A stretch of 64,000 nucleotides of DNA from Rhodospirillales bacterium URHD0017 (GTDB lineage Bacteria > Pseudomonadota > Alphaproteobacteria > Reyranellales > Reyranellaceae): positions 248,001 through 312,000 of the forward strand of contig FODP01000001.1 of the NCBI GenBank assembly GCA_900110395.1, given 5' to 3'. Of this stretch, positions 8,025-15,984 are shown one piece after another. The stretch's first letter is position 1. Every line of letters starts with the position of its first letter. The translations under genes were made by a program, and so were the position numbers. Under the pieces are notes generated by a model, which worked only from the letters and a program-made list of their open reading frames with translations, ran no database searches and was not told the DNA's origin.

Positions 8025-8570
8025 TTACGCCGGAAGGCGCTGCGCGTATTCCTTCTGCAGGCGCAGCCAGCCGTCCCAGAACGGGCCCGTCTCGGTACCG
8101 GTCACGCGCGCAGACAGGACGTCGAGGTGCATGTGCCAGCCCGGGCCGACCATCAGCATGGTGCGGCGGTCAGGCAGGCGGCGATGGGTGACAGTGAGCA
8201 GCACCTTATCGGCCCCAGGACCGGGATGGGGCTCGAGCTCGAAGGTGACGTCGCCGCTGTTCTGCCACGTGAAGGAGATCTTGCGCGGCGGATCGAGCTC
8301 GGTGATACGGCTCTGCATGCGATGCTCCTCGCCAAATCCCTCGGGCCGCTGGCCGGGCGGGTCGGTGAGCTCGTTGTTGCGCCACACCAGCTCGAAAGGC
8401 GCGCCGACCTTCATCTCCATGAAGCCCGACGCCAGCCACTTGCGGCGCATGTCGCTCTCGGTGAGGTAGACCCAGATGCGCTCGAGCGGGCCGGGCAGGA
8501 GACGCTGGATCTTCAAGGTGGCCGGCTCGGTCAGCAGGCCGTAGGGATCGACGGTCGCGGCGTCGGTCAT
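8025..8570 (-). CDS. SRPBCC (AHSA1-like) domain protein
   Basis: A 181-residue START-like SRPBCC protein. Typical features are ILPGPLERIWVYLTESD-type helix 1 (here LLPGPLERIWVYLTESDMRR), KWLASGFMEMKVGAPFEL, and the C-terminal GPGWHMHLDVLSARVTG. These proteins form a hydrophobic cavity and bind lipids or other small hydrophobic ligands. The start at 8570 overlaps the upstream regulator stop (ATGA, 8567-8570), the standard arrangement for ArsR-SRPBCC pairs, so the ligand is probably linked to the regulator; its identity is unknown. Confidence 0.88.
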   Translation of the reverse strand: MTDAATVDPYGLLTEPATLKIQRLLPGPLERIWVYLTESDMRRKWLASGFMEMKVGAPFELVWRNNELTDPPGQRPEGFGEEHRMQSRITELDPPRKISFTWQNSGDVTFELEPHPGPGADKVLLTVTHRRLPDRRTMLMVGPGWHMHLDVLSARVTGTETGPFWDGWLRLQKEYAQRLPA

Positions 8571-8932
8571 TGGTCGTCTCCTTTGCGGGGCGGGGATTTT
8601 TTGGCGTCCTCCTCGAGGAGGAGCTGCTCGAGGCGATCCAGCCGGATGTTCCAGAAGCGCTCGTAGTAGTTCAGCCACTCGTGGGCGCTCTCGAGCGGCC
8701 CGGGTTCGAGGCGGCAGAGATGCGTGCGACCGCGCACCTCGCGGCGGATCAGGCCGGCATTCTCCAGAGCCTTGATGTGCTTGGACGCTGCGGCGAGCGA
8801 CATCGAGAAGGGTTCGGCAAGCTGGCCGACCGTGCGCTCGCCCTCGGCGAGATCGCGCAGCATCTGCCGACGCGTGGCGTCGCCAAGCGCGTGGAAGACC
8901 GAATCGAGCTGCGGTGCTTGTAATTCAACCAT
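8567..8932 (-). CDS. ArsR-family transcriptional repressor
   Basis: A 121-residue winged-helix regulator. The ArsR-type HTH is at about 10-85: LGDATRRQMLRDLAEGERTV, PFSMSLAAASKHIKALENAG (recognition helix) and REVRGRTHLCRLE (wing). It lacks the ELCVC metal-binding motif of true arsenic sensors and belongs to the subgroup linked to SRPBCC/AHSA1 genes. I choose the ATG at 8932 over an in-frame TTG at 8968, because a good promoter ends just before it. The resulting mRNA would be leaderless or nearly so. A perfect palindrome covers the start codon and a second is 24 bp further upstream, so autorepression of the three-gene operon is likely. Confidence 0.88.
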   Translation of the reverse strand: MVELQAPQLDSVFHALGDATRRQMLRDLAEGERTVGQLAEPFSMSLAAASKHIKALENAGLIRREVRGRTHLCRLEPGPLESAHEWLNYYERFWNIRLDRLEQLLLEEDAKKSPPRKGDDQ

Positions 8933-8980
8933 ATGGTTGAATATGGAGGTGAACGCAAAGAATGTCAACCAAATGGTTGA
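8924..8980. promoter_or_regulatory. Two CAACCAWWTGGTTG operators of the ArsR-like repressor
   Basis: Site 1, TTCAACCATATGGTTGAA at 8924-8941, is a perfect 18-bp palindrome with the start codon in it. Site 2, TCAACCAAATGGTTGA at 8965-8980, is nearly palindromic. The two are centred about 40 bp apart, near four helical turns, on the same DNA face. Site 2 overlaps the -35 element and site 1 abuts the -10 element. Confidence 0.75.
8940..8968 (-). promoter_or_regulatory. Promoter of the arsR-SRPBCC-reductase operon
   Basis: On the minus strand TTGACA (8968-8963) is a consensus -35 element, 17 bp before CATATT (8945-8940). Initiation 6-8 bases later would fall at or next to the ATG at 8932, giving a leaderless transcript. 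Confidence 0.65.
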
Positions 8981-9009
8981 ATGAATTTTCTAGGCGTTTC
9001 CCGCGGTCA

Positions 9010-10002
9010 TCAGTGGGCGTGCCGATGGGCGTGGCCGTGCCCCGCCTTCGCCTTCAGCTCGGCATGGAAGCGGCCCATCTGGCCGAACAACTCCATGATG
9101 TCGAGCTCCTGTCTGGAGCCGAACTCGCGGTAGAGCGAGGCGACGTTGACCACCATACGCTCGGCATCACCCCAGCCGGCGAAGCGGTCGAGGGCGATGT
9201 CGCGTGCCGCCTGGAAGACCGGCATGCCGGCATCGTAGCGCCGGCGCGCCTCGGCCTTGATGTAGAGCAGGTAGTCCTTCATCGCCTGCACGCCCTTCTT
9301 GTCGGTGATCGGGCCATGGCCCGGCACCACGGTCTCGACGTTCCAGGCGAGGATCTGGTCGCAGGCCGCCACCCAGTTGTCGACCGGGCCGGCCCACAGC
9401 ACCGGATGGCCCTCGACGAAGAGGATGTCACCGGTGAAGACGGTGCGGTCGACCGGGACATGGACAAGTACGTCGCCCTTGGTGTGCGCCGGCCCGACCG
9501 TCTTCAGCAGCACGGCCTTGTCGCCGACCTCGAGCCTGAGCTCGTCGTCGAACACCCGCGTCGGCAGGGTGTTCTTCACGTCGTCCCACTTGAACTTGCT
9601 GCCCATCACCTCGTGCAGGAAGGCGCCGGCCTCACCGAGCTGGCGCCAGTTCTGCTCCATGGCGGCGAGCCGCTCGGCGGGCAGTTCGCTCATCTCCTCG
9701 GCGCAGGCGCGCGAGGCGATGATCTCGGCGTCCTTCACGAGCTGGTTGCCGAAGGTGTGGTCGCCGTTGGCATGGGTGTTGACCAGGCGGCCGATCGACT
9801 CGGCGGCCGGCACCGCAGCGCGCATCTGGCCCAGCATCTCCGCTGTCAGCTTGAGGTCGAACAGCGTATCGACCAGCAGCGTCTGCTCGCGATCGGCGAT
9901 CAGGCCGGCGTTGCTCCAGCCCCAACTGCCGTCGGGCTGCAGCCAGGCGAAGCATCCGTTGCCGAGGTCGTGCAGACCCTTGGTGTATTGCCACTTCGCC
10001 AT
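9010..10002 (-). CDS. MBL-fold metallo-hydrolase
   Basis: A 330-residue metallo-beta-lactamase-fold protein. The zinc motif reads THANGDH (76-82), an HxNxDH variant of HxHxDH, and further ligands are visible in GPAHTKGD, VFTGDILF and VVPGHGP. The start at 10002 is supported by AAGGAGGACGCC; the longer frame has no such site. The C-terminus is His-rich (HGHAHRHAH), perhaps an extra metal-binding tail. No signal peptide is seen. Family members hydrolyse lactones, thioesters or phosphodiesters, so the substrate is open. It is 94 bp downstream of the alpha/beta hydrolase gene on the same strand and may end the 14.7-9.0 kb operon. Confidence 0.85.
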   Translation of the reverse strand: MAKWQYTKGLHDLGNGCFAWLQPDGSWGWSNAGLIADREQTLLVDTLFDLKLTAEMLGQMRAAVPAAESIGRLVNTHANGDHTFGNQLVKDAEIIASRACAEEMSELPAERLAAMEQNWRQLGEAGAFLHEVMGSKFKWDDVKNTLPTRVFDDELRLEVGDKAVLLKTVGPAHTKGDVLVHVPVDRTVFTGDILFVEGHPVLWAGPVDNWVAACDQILAWNVETVVPGHGPITDKKGVQAMKDYLLYIKAEARRRYDAGMPVFQAARDIALDRFAGWGDAERMVVNVASLYREFGSRQELDIMELFGQMGRFHAELKAKAGHGHAHRHAH

Positions 10003-10096
10003 GGCGTCCTCCTTCCATCCCGAGCGGCGCCGCCCCACGGACGGCGTCGTCGAGGGGCCTTCTCTTGTCGATGCAGCAACAGAATAGTTGCCTCTA

Positions 10097-10750
10097 CTAC
10101 GCCTCGCTACGCTCGGCTCCGGTGGGGATGACGGACTCGGCCCAAGCGGCGGTCGCCTTAGCCATCGTCTTCAGGTGATCGGCCATCGAAAAACCCGACA
10201 CGGCCTTGCGCGGCCTGAGGTCGTGGTCGCCGTCCTCCAGCCAGAGGATTTTTATGGCCTTCGAGACCTTGTAGCCCGCCACCTCTTCGCGGGTGCCGAA
10301 CGGATCGCGCGTCCCTTGCACGATCAGCGTCGGCGTCTTGAGCTGGGCGAGGTGGGCAGTGCGCAGTTGCGTTGGTTTGCCGACCGGATGGAACGGATAG
10401 CCGAGGCAGAGCAGCCCGGCGGCGCCGTGCTCGTCGGCGATCATGCTGGCAACGCGCCCGCCCATCGACTTGCCGCCGATGATCAGCGGTCCGCGCACCT
10501 TGAGTGCCGCGATGGCGGCTACGTATTCAGGCTTGAGCGTCTCCGCCCGCGGCGGCGGCCTGCGGCCCGACGAGGTACGGCGGCTCGCCATGTACGCGAA
10601 CTCGAAGCGGGCGACGCGGAAGCCCACCTCGGCCAGGCTCCTGGCGATGGCGGTCATCGCGGGCGAATCCATCGGCGCTCCGGCACCGTGCGCCAGCAGG
10701 ATCGATGTCTTGGGCTTGTCCGGGCCGTCGATCAGGAAGTTCGGCGCCAT
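10097..10750 (-). CDS. Alpha/beta hydrolase, KAT8/TEX30-like (DUF1749-type) family
   Basis: A 217-residue alpha/beta hydrolase. An oxyanion-type LLAHGAGAPMDS is at 18-29, the nucleophile elbow is GGKSMGG with Ser95, the acid is Asp149 (QGTRDPFGT) and the base His176 (EDGDHDL). GAGAPMDSPAM and GGKSMGGR are the signature of the dienelactone-hydrolase-like TEX30/KANSL3 group, found as small cytosolic enzymes with unknown substrates. It is 3 bp downstream of the aspartic protease gene, hence co-transcribed with the membrane-signalling operon. Confidence 0.88.
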   Translation of the reverse strand: MAPNFLIDGPDKPKTSILLAHGAGAPMDSPAMTAIARSLAEVGFRVARFEFAYMASRRTSSGRRPPPRAETLKPEYVAAIAALKVRGPLIIGGKSMGGRVASMIADEHGAAGLLCLGYPFHPVGKPTQLRTAHLAQLKTPTLIVQGTRDPFGTREEVAGYKVSKAIKILWLEDGDHDLRPRKAVSGFSMADHLKTMAKATAAWAESVIPTGAERSEA

Positions 10751-10753
10751 TGC

Positions 10754-11428
10754 CTAAAACGCTCCCGTGAACTCGAACTCGATCGCGTTCTTCACGTTGT
10801 CGATCTTCCACCAGTTCAGCCGGCGCAGGAAGCTCTGGCCGAGCAGGGCGCGACTCTTGGGAGCGCCCATGGTGGCCAAAACGTTCTCCATCGTGCGGTC
10901 GCCGATCTGCAAGGTGCGCAGCCGGAAGACGCGCTGCTGCATGGTGCGGCCATCGGCCAGGATGAAGCGGTGCTGGCCCATGAAGTCGGCCTCGGTGAGT
11001 GTGCCGTTGCGCTTCATCTCCTCGACCGCCTCTTCGGGGATCTGCACCGTCGCGGCGCCGGAATCGACAATGAAGTAGACCTGCGTGCCGCCGTTCAGCC
11101 GTGCCGACAGCACGAACACGCCACCCATTCGCTGGAACTGCGCCGTCCCCCGGGTCGCCGCTTGTTGGGCGGCGCAGCGCGTCCAGGCCGGACCGCTGCG
11201 GCCCATGGCCGATGCATGGCAGAAGCCCGCCAGCGCCAGGACCTTGGCGAGCGTGTCGCGCTGCTCGCAGGCGCCGACGGCATCGACGGCCGGCACCGCG
11301 GGATTGCGGCAGGTCGTGTCGCTCGCCGTCCAGCGCGCGATGAGCTGATCGGAGCTCTCGGCGGTCTGCGCCTCTGCCGCACCGGCCAGAGCGAGCAGCA
11401 GCGTGACGGCGGCAGCAAGTCCTTTCAT
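10754..11428 (-). CDS. Retropepsin-like aspartic protease, secreted
   Basis: A 224-residue protein with a signal peptide (MKGLAAAVTLLLALAGAAEA). The C-terminal half is a retropepsin-like domain: YFIVDSGAATVQIPEE with catalytic Asp122 in DSGA, and the late hallmark SRALLGQSFLRRLNWWKID. As in other single-lobe family members, two copies would have to dimerise to form the active site. The mature N-terminal half (25-95) has four Cys. The gene lies 6 bp after the MscS-type channel gene and 3 bp before the hydrolase, so periplasmic processing of a neighbouring membrane protein is a possible job but only an inference. Confidence 0.85.
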   Translation of the reverse strand: MKGLAAAVTLLLALAGAAEAQTAESSDQLIARWTASDTTCRNPAVPAVDAVGACEQRDTLAKVLALAGFCHASAMGRSGPAWTRCAAQQAATRGTAQFQRMGGVFVLSARLNGGTQVYFIVDSGAATVQIPEEAVEEMKRNGTLTEADFMGQHRFILADGRTMQQRVFRLRTLQIGDRTMENVLATMGAPKSRALLGQSFLRRLNWWKIDNVKNAIEFEFTGAF

Positions 11429-11434
11429 ACGCGG

Positions 11435-12895
11435 CTATTCGGCTGCGAGCGATGCCGGCTCGCTTCGCGGACCGTAGTTGGCCTCGATCTGCCCGCGATA
11501 GAGGTTGATCAGGCGATCGATCACCTCCGGCGGAGGTTCCTGTTCGGCACTGTGCTGGTAGGTCTCGCGCCAGGCGAGATGGGCGAGCGCGCTGGCAAAG
11601 GTGCCGATGAGCTCGGGCGTCTCGCCGATCAGCCGGGCGAAGGCGCGGCGGTCGAATTCGTAGGCCAGCACGGCGGTCTCGGCCGTCACCGTGGCGTTGT
11701 GCGGCTGGCAGGCGAACAGCGGCTTGCGGCCGAAGAATTCGGTGGCGATGAAGCGGTGCAGTTCGACGTTGGCGCCCTCGCGGTCGGAGGCGGTGCGCCG
11801 CGCCATGCCCTCGCCGACGATGAACAGCGAATGACGCCGCTCGCCCGCGCGTACGATCTCGGCACCGGCCGGGAAGTGATGCTCGATCAGGAGGTCGCTG
11901 ATGCGATGGCAGAGCTCCTGCGGCAGGCCGCGGAACAGGCGGACCTGCTGGACCAGGTGGAAGACGTCGAGCGAGCGGTTGGCGATTCGCGTGCGGCCCT
12001 CGATGGCGATCGACCCGCTCTTGGGGAAGGCGATGCCGATGTCGGCGTCGCGCATGCATTGCAGGATGCTCTTGATCACCGCGTGCTCGGCCTTCTTGCC
12101 GTCGCCGTAGTTGCCGATGGTGAAAGAGACCTCGTAGAGCACGCCGTCGGGCGTGAGCTTGCGGGCGAACACCGTGGGCGGCGACACGTGGGTCACCCCC
12201 GCCGCCGCCAGCGTGGCGGCATAGAGGATGCGCTCGGCGCTCTCGACCGAGCTGTCGTAGTCGATGGTGAGCTCGATGGTGCGCTTGGAGCGCATGTCGG
12301 GCTGCGCCTGGTTGAGGATGGTGGCGCTGGAGAGCTGCAGGTTGGGCACATAGACGGTCTCGTTGTTGGTGGTCTGCAGCACAGTCGTGCGCCAGGTGAT
12401 GCGTTCGACCCGGCCCGACAGCCGGTCGTTGATGCGTACCGAATCGCCCACCTGGAAGGGCTTCTCGACGTTGAGCAGGATGCCGGTGAACAGCGCCAGC
12501 ATGACGTCGCGCAGCGCAATGCCCAGGATCATCAGCGAGGCGCCGCCGGTCGCCACCAGGGCGGTGACGTCGCGGTCGAAGACGAAGGCCAGGATCAGGC
12601 AGATGCCGACGAAGACCACCAGCCCCGCGACCAGGCTGCCGATCAGCGGCGGCACCTCCTTGGCCGAGCGCCGCTCGAGCCAGCCGTGGATGATCTCGCG
12701 CTTGACGATGCGCGCCAGCATCAGCGTGCTGGCGAGGCTGAGCGCGCCCACGATCCATTGCGTCAGCGTGACCTCGGAAAGGCCCGAGACCAGCGCCAGG
12801 GGACCGGTGAACAGCCGGTCGAGGACCACCAGCACGACCAGGGCGGCGATGACCATCGCCAGCCGGCCGTAGACCTTCATCGCGCCGTCCGACAT
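11435..12895 (-). CDS. MscS-type mechanosensitive channel with C-terminal cyclic-nucleotide-binding domain
   Basis: A 486-residue inner-membrane protein. Four hydrophobic segments occupy about 10-140; the pore-lining helix is near LVATGGASLMILGIALRDV, followed by the MscS beta domain with NVEKPFQVGDSVRI, TTNNETVYVPN and LTIDYDS (145-290). A Crp-like effector domain follows at about 320-440: LFRGLPQELCHRISDLLIEH, FPAGAEIVRAGERRHSLFIVGEG and EFFGRKPLF. The arrangement matches bacterial cyclic-nucleotide-gated MscS-like channels (bCNG group). The phosphate-binding cassette reads FFGRKPLFACQPHNATVTAE, without the usual FGExxLL/RxA residues, so cAMP binding is uncertain. It is 9 bp downstream of the degenerate kinase gene. 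Confidence 0.9.
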   Translation of the reverse strand: MSDGAMKVYGRLAMVIAALVVLVVLDRLFTGPLALVSGLSEVTLTQWIVGALSLASTLMLARIVKREIIHGWLERRSAKEVPPLIGSLVAGLVVFVGICLILAFVFDRDVTALVATGGASLMILGIALRDVMLALFTGILLNVEKPFQVGDSVRINDRLSGRVERITWRTTVLQTTNNETVYVPNLQLSSATILNQAQPDMRSKRTIELTIDYDSSVESAERILYAATLAAAGVTHVSPPTVFARKLTPDGVLYEVSFTIGNYGDGKKAEHAVIKSILQCMRDADIGIAFPKSGSIAIEGRTRIANRSLDVFHLVQQVRLFRGLPQELCHRISDLLIEHHFPAGAEIVRAGERRHSLFIVGEGMARRTASDREGANVELHRFIATEFFGRKPLFACQPHNATVTAETAVLAYEFDRRAFARLIGETPELIGTFASALAHLAWRETYQHSAEQEPPPEVIDRLINLYRGQIEANYGPRSEPASLAAE

Positions 12896-12904
12896 GACGC
12901 CCTC

Positions 12905-14719
12905 CTAGACCGCCGCCGGCAGGCGGACGATGAAACCGGGTTCGCCGGCAGAGGCGGCGAGTGAGCCGCCGTAGAATTCCACGATGACGCGGGCAAGCAC
13001 GAGACCCACCAGCTCGCCGCCCGACGCGTCGGTGGTGTCGACTGCCGCAAGCCGCGCCATGAACTGGCGGGATTCGTCGAGCATGGCGTCGCTCGGCCGG
13101 GCCGCACCCGAGAAGGCCGAGCCGGTGATCGCGAGCACCAGCCACTGATCGGTATCCTGCTTCGCCGAAATCGTCACCGCACCCTGGCCGGAGCGCTGTG
13201 CGGCCATTGCGATGATGCTGGCGACGGCCCGGCGCAGCAGGTCGGCGTCGGCGCGTGCCGGGGCGAGGTCCGCGGGCACGGTGGAGGAGACCGAGAATTG
13301 CGGCAGGCGGCGATAGGCGACGAGATCGTCCTCGACCACCTGACCGGCCACGGCCGCGAGGCTGACCGGCGCGGTGTCCGCCTTCACGAGCTTCTGGCGG
13401 AACAGCTCGACCTGCTGGTAGTCGCCGACCAGGCGGCTCAGCCGGGCGGTCTCGTCAGTCACGAAGGCGAGGCGACCGGCGACGGCGGGATCGGCCTTGG
13501 CCACCGCCGGTGCCACCGTCACGAGCTGGCCGCTGACCGCCTGCAATGGCTCGTTGATGGCGGCGACGAGGTTGGTGAAGAAGCCACGCTTGATCAGGTC
13601 GACGTCCTTGAGCTTGGCCAGGGCTGCCTGGCCCACTGCGACCTGCCGGGCGAGCTCACGCCGCTGGCTGCCGACCAGCCCGGTCAGGCGCGCGCGGATC
13701 TGGCCGAACTTCACGTAGGCGTAGAGGCCGATCGCCGCCAGCACGACGAACAGGATGCCGGCCTTGATCAGCACGGCGCGCAGCACGGCGGCAAAGTCCT
13801 CGGTGAGGTCGTCGACGGTGGCGATGATGATGGACGGCGTGCCGGCGAAATCGATCACCGGGAAGGTGCGCACGAAGATCGTGTGGTGGCGCTTGTCGGT
13901 GGCGAGCGTATGGCCCTTGGCGGTCGGATCGAAGCTGATCGACCGTACGAACTGAGCGGTCTGCGGGTCGGAGAAAAGATAGAAGACGTCGTCCTTCTGC
14001 CACACGTCGGTGCGCGAATCGACGGGACGCTCGACGCGTTCGGATACTTCCTTGCTGATGCCGATCGCCCATTTCACCTCGGCCGTGGCGCTCGCGCGCT
14101 CGAGCGGCACGTCGAGATTGCTGGCGAACTCGAGGGAACCTGCGAACTTGCCGTCGACCACGATCGGCATGACCGCGCGGACATCGACGTGGCCGCCGAT
14201 GCCGGTCTCCACGGCGACCACGGGCTGGCGACGCTCATTGGCTGCCACGACCGTCCGGCGGTACTTCGAGACGTCGGCGCCGGAGTCGTTGGCTTGGCCG
14301 GCGCGATAGTAGATCGTGGCCGGCGGCAGCCAGAAATTGAGCTGCTCGACGCTGTGGGTCTTCTTGAGCTGTTCGAAGAACGGCTCCATGCGCGCCACCA
14401 GGGTCGGACGATCCCTGCGAGCGAAGGCTTCCATCGTAGTGGTGTCCTGCAGCAGCACGTCGGCCGCCATGCTCATGACGAGGGAGCGCTGCTGCAGGAG
14501 ATCGCGGAACACCGTCTCGAAGTCCTTGGAATCATCGCTCGATGTCGCGACGGCGGCGTTGGTGCCGGCGGAGTAGGCGTCGATGCCATAGAAGCCCGCC
14601 AGCACGGCCGCGCCGGCCAGGATCGCGCTCATGATCCATAGCCGGCCGCCGCTCTTGCCCTCGCTGTCGTCGGCAGCCGTGTCCGCCGCGGCCTTCTGAT
14701 CGGCGCTGGTCACGCTCAT
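12905..14719 (-). CDS. Cache-domain membrane sensor with degenerate histidine-kinase core
   Basis: A 604-residue protein; the ATG at 14719 has GGGGGACAAGG upstream and is preferred to a TTG 15 bp earlier. TM1 is at about 27-50, a periplasmic double-Cache (dCache_3-like: LNFWLPPATIYYRAGQ, GIGGHVDVRAVMPI) runs to about 310, and TM2 is VLIKAGILFVVLAAIGLYAY. The cytoplasmic part looks like HisKA-HATPase but has lost every catalytic box. The H-box equivalent FFTNLVAAINEPLQAV has Ala where the phospho-accepting His should be, the N-box (LLRRAVASIIAMAAQ) lacks Asn, and the G1 DxG is replaced by ITGSAFSG. Only a GELVGLVLARVIVEFYGG remnant of G2 remains. It therefore probably senses a ligand and works by protein contact, not phosphorylation. 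It is first in an operon with the MscS-type channel. Confidence 0.8.
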   Translation of the reverse strand: MSVTSADQKAAADTAADDSEGKSGGRLWIMSAILAGAAVLAGFYGIDAYSAGTNAAVATSSDDSKDFETVFRDLLQQRSLVMSMAADVLLQDTTTMEAFARRDRPTLVARMEPFFEQLKKTHSVEQLNFWLPPATIYYRAGQANDSGADVSKYRRTVVAANERRQPVVAVETGIGGHVDVRAVMPIVVDGKFAGSLEFASNLDVPLERASATAEVKWAIGISKEVSERVERPVDSRTDVWQKDDVFYLFSDPQTAQFVRSISFDPTAKGHTLATDKRHHTIFVRTFPVIDFAGTPSIIIATVDDLTEDFAAVLRAVLIKAGILFVVLAAIGLYAYVKFGQIRARLTGLVGSQRRELARQVAVGQAALAKLKDVDLIKRGFFTNLVAAINEPLQAVSGQLVTVAPAVAKADPAVAGRLAFVTDETARLSRLVGDYQQVELFRQKLVKADTAPVSLAAVAGQVVEDDLVAYRRLPQFSVSSTVPADLAPARADADLLRRAVASIIAMAAQRSGQGAVTISAKQDTDQWLVLAITGSAFSGAARPSDAMLDESRQFMARLAAVDTTDASGGELVGLVLARVIVEFYGGSLAASAGEPGFIVRLPAAV

Positions 14720-14784
14720 TGCCTTGTCCCCCAAGAGACGCCCCGAGAGCGCAGGCTATTGGAATCGGCTGCGTGCCGACAGCG

Positions 14785-15201
14785 TCAATCGACTCCCTGG
14801 AAATGCAATAAGTCAGCGACGCTTTGCTGCGCGGCGGCGCCGATTGCCGGGCAGGGCGGCGACGAGCTTCTTCGGGCCTGCGCGCGATAGCTTTCGTCGA
14901 TCCAGTCTTCGAGCAGGTCGAGCGGCGGCGTTTCTTTCGGACCGAAGGTGGCGGTGACCCAGCCGCTCTTGCCCAGCCCGTATCCAGTGGAGCTCACGAA
15001 GGGCAGGGTGAGCGCCATCTGGCCGGTCAGAGGCAGCTTGCAGGTGAGGCGCAGCGGCTCTCCCGCGGCGCTGAGAAAGGCGAAGGTCTTGTTGCGTACC
15101 GCGATGTCATCGTGACCGGGCCACGGGCTCTTGCTGTGCGCCTCGGGATAGGCGAGGCCGAACTTCTTCAGCTTGCGCTGCACAGCGTCGTGGCTCTTCA
15201 C
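14785..15201 (-). CDS. MmcQ/YjbR-like protein with a C-terminal frameshift
   Basis: A 138-residue open frame of the MmcQ/YjbR family (CyaY-like fold, DNA-binding suspected): MKSHDAVQRKLKKFGLAYPE, SPWPGHDDIAVRNKTFAFL and LLEDWIDESYRAQA are typical. After about residue 109 the frame turns into low-complexity RRSSSPPCPA. One extra base near 14873 (a CGAAG that should read CGGAAG on the coding strand) would restore KKLVAALPGNRRRRAAKRR with a stop at 14813-14815, the ending expected for the family. I therefore read a single-base deletion in the last 20 codons, either a real mutation or a sequence error. It is third in an operon with SRPBCC and VOC genes. Confidence 0.8.
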   Translation of the reverse strand: MKSHDAVQRKLKKFGLAYPEAHSKSPWPGHDDIAVRNKTFAFLSAAGEPLRLTCKLPLTGQMALTLPFVSSTGYGLGKSGWVTATFGPKETPPLDLLEDWIDESYRAQARRSSSPPCPAIGAAAQQSVADLLHFQGVD

Positions 15202-15207
15202 GTCGCC

Positions 15208-15972
15208 TCAGGCCTTGCGGCTGACCAGCGAGAACATCGCCCCCTGCGGATCGATGCCCTGCACGATCCAATCGTCGCCCGGCACTTCCATCGGGCCGTT
15301 GACGACCTTCCCACCTTCCTTCTTCAGGCGGTCCAGTGCTGCGCCGATGGCGTCGACACGGAAGTAGTAGTTCCAGAACGGCGCCGGCACCTCGGCGGGC
15401 TTGGTCATCATGCCGCCAATGGCGCCTCCACCGGCGGCGAAGAGCTGGTATCGGCCCATCGCGCCCATGTCGAGCGCCTCGTCCTTGGTCCAGCCGAACA
15501 GGTCGGCATAGAAGGCGAAAGCCTTTTCGCCGTTGGCTGCCATAAGCTCGTGCCAGCCGATCGTGCCCGGTGTCGCGGGATCGGCCGGCGGAGGCGGCAT
15601 GTCGGACAATGGCTTGAACAGGTTGAAGGCCGCGCCCTGCGGATCGGCCACCATGGCGAAGCGGCCGATGTTGGGAATGTCGGTCGGCGCCACATGCATC
15701 GCGCCGCCGGCCTTGGTGATGCGGCCGGCGTAGGCATCGACATCGCTGACCCCGACATAACCGATCCAGGCTGGCCGGGCGCCGGCTTCGCAGGCGTCCT
15801 TCGGCAGGGTCATGAGGCCCGCCATCGGGACATCGCCCGATAGCAGGAGCGTGTAGTCCATGCCGGGCTGGTTCGCCTCCTGCGGCTTCCAGCCGACGAC
15901 CTTGCTGTAAAAGCCCTGCGCCGCCTTGGCGTCGGTCGTCATGAGCTCGTACCAGACGAAGCTGTTTGCCAT
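15208..15972 (-). CDS. VOC-family protein with two glyoxalase-like domains
   Basis: A 254-residue protein with tandem vicinal-oxygen-chelate modules: residues 1-122 (MANSFVWYELMTTDAKAAQG to FAMVADPQGAAFNLFKP) and about 138-254 (IGWHELMAANGEKAFAFYAD to WIVQGIDPQGAMFSLV). Each module carries the DPQGAxFxL motif; the metal-binding His/Glu set of glyoxalase I is not clearly complete. Such tandem-VOC proteins are common in actinobacteria and alphaproteobacteria beside SRPBCC genes and have no proven reaction. It is in the middle of a three-gene operon, 12 bp after the SRPBCC gene and 6 bp before the YjbR-like gene. Confidence 0.88.
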   Translation of the reverse strand: MANSFVWYELMTTDAKAAQGFYSKVVGWKPQEANQPGMDYTLLLSGDVPMAGLMTLPKDACEAGARPAWIGYVGVSDVDAYAGRITKAGGAMHVAPTDIPNIGRFAMVADPQGAAFNLFKPLSDMPPPPADPATPGTIGWHELMAANGEKAFAFYADLFGWTKDEALDMGAMGRYQLFAAGGGAIGGMMTKPAEVPAPFWNYYFRVDAIGAALDRLKKEGGKVVNGPMEVPGDDWIVQGIDPQGAMFSLVSRKA

Positions 15973-15984
15973 GTCAGTCTTCCT

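Noticed and set aside
10088..12964. A 958-codon open frame on the plus strand
   Set aside because: It is antisense to the hydrolase, protease and MscS genes, which have clear family motifs; its product is Arg/Ala/His-rich without any recognisable domain, as expected from high-GC antisense frames.
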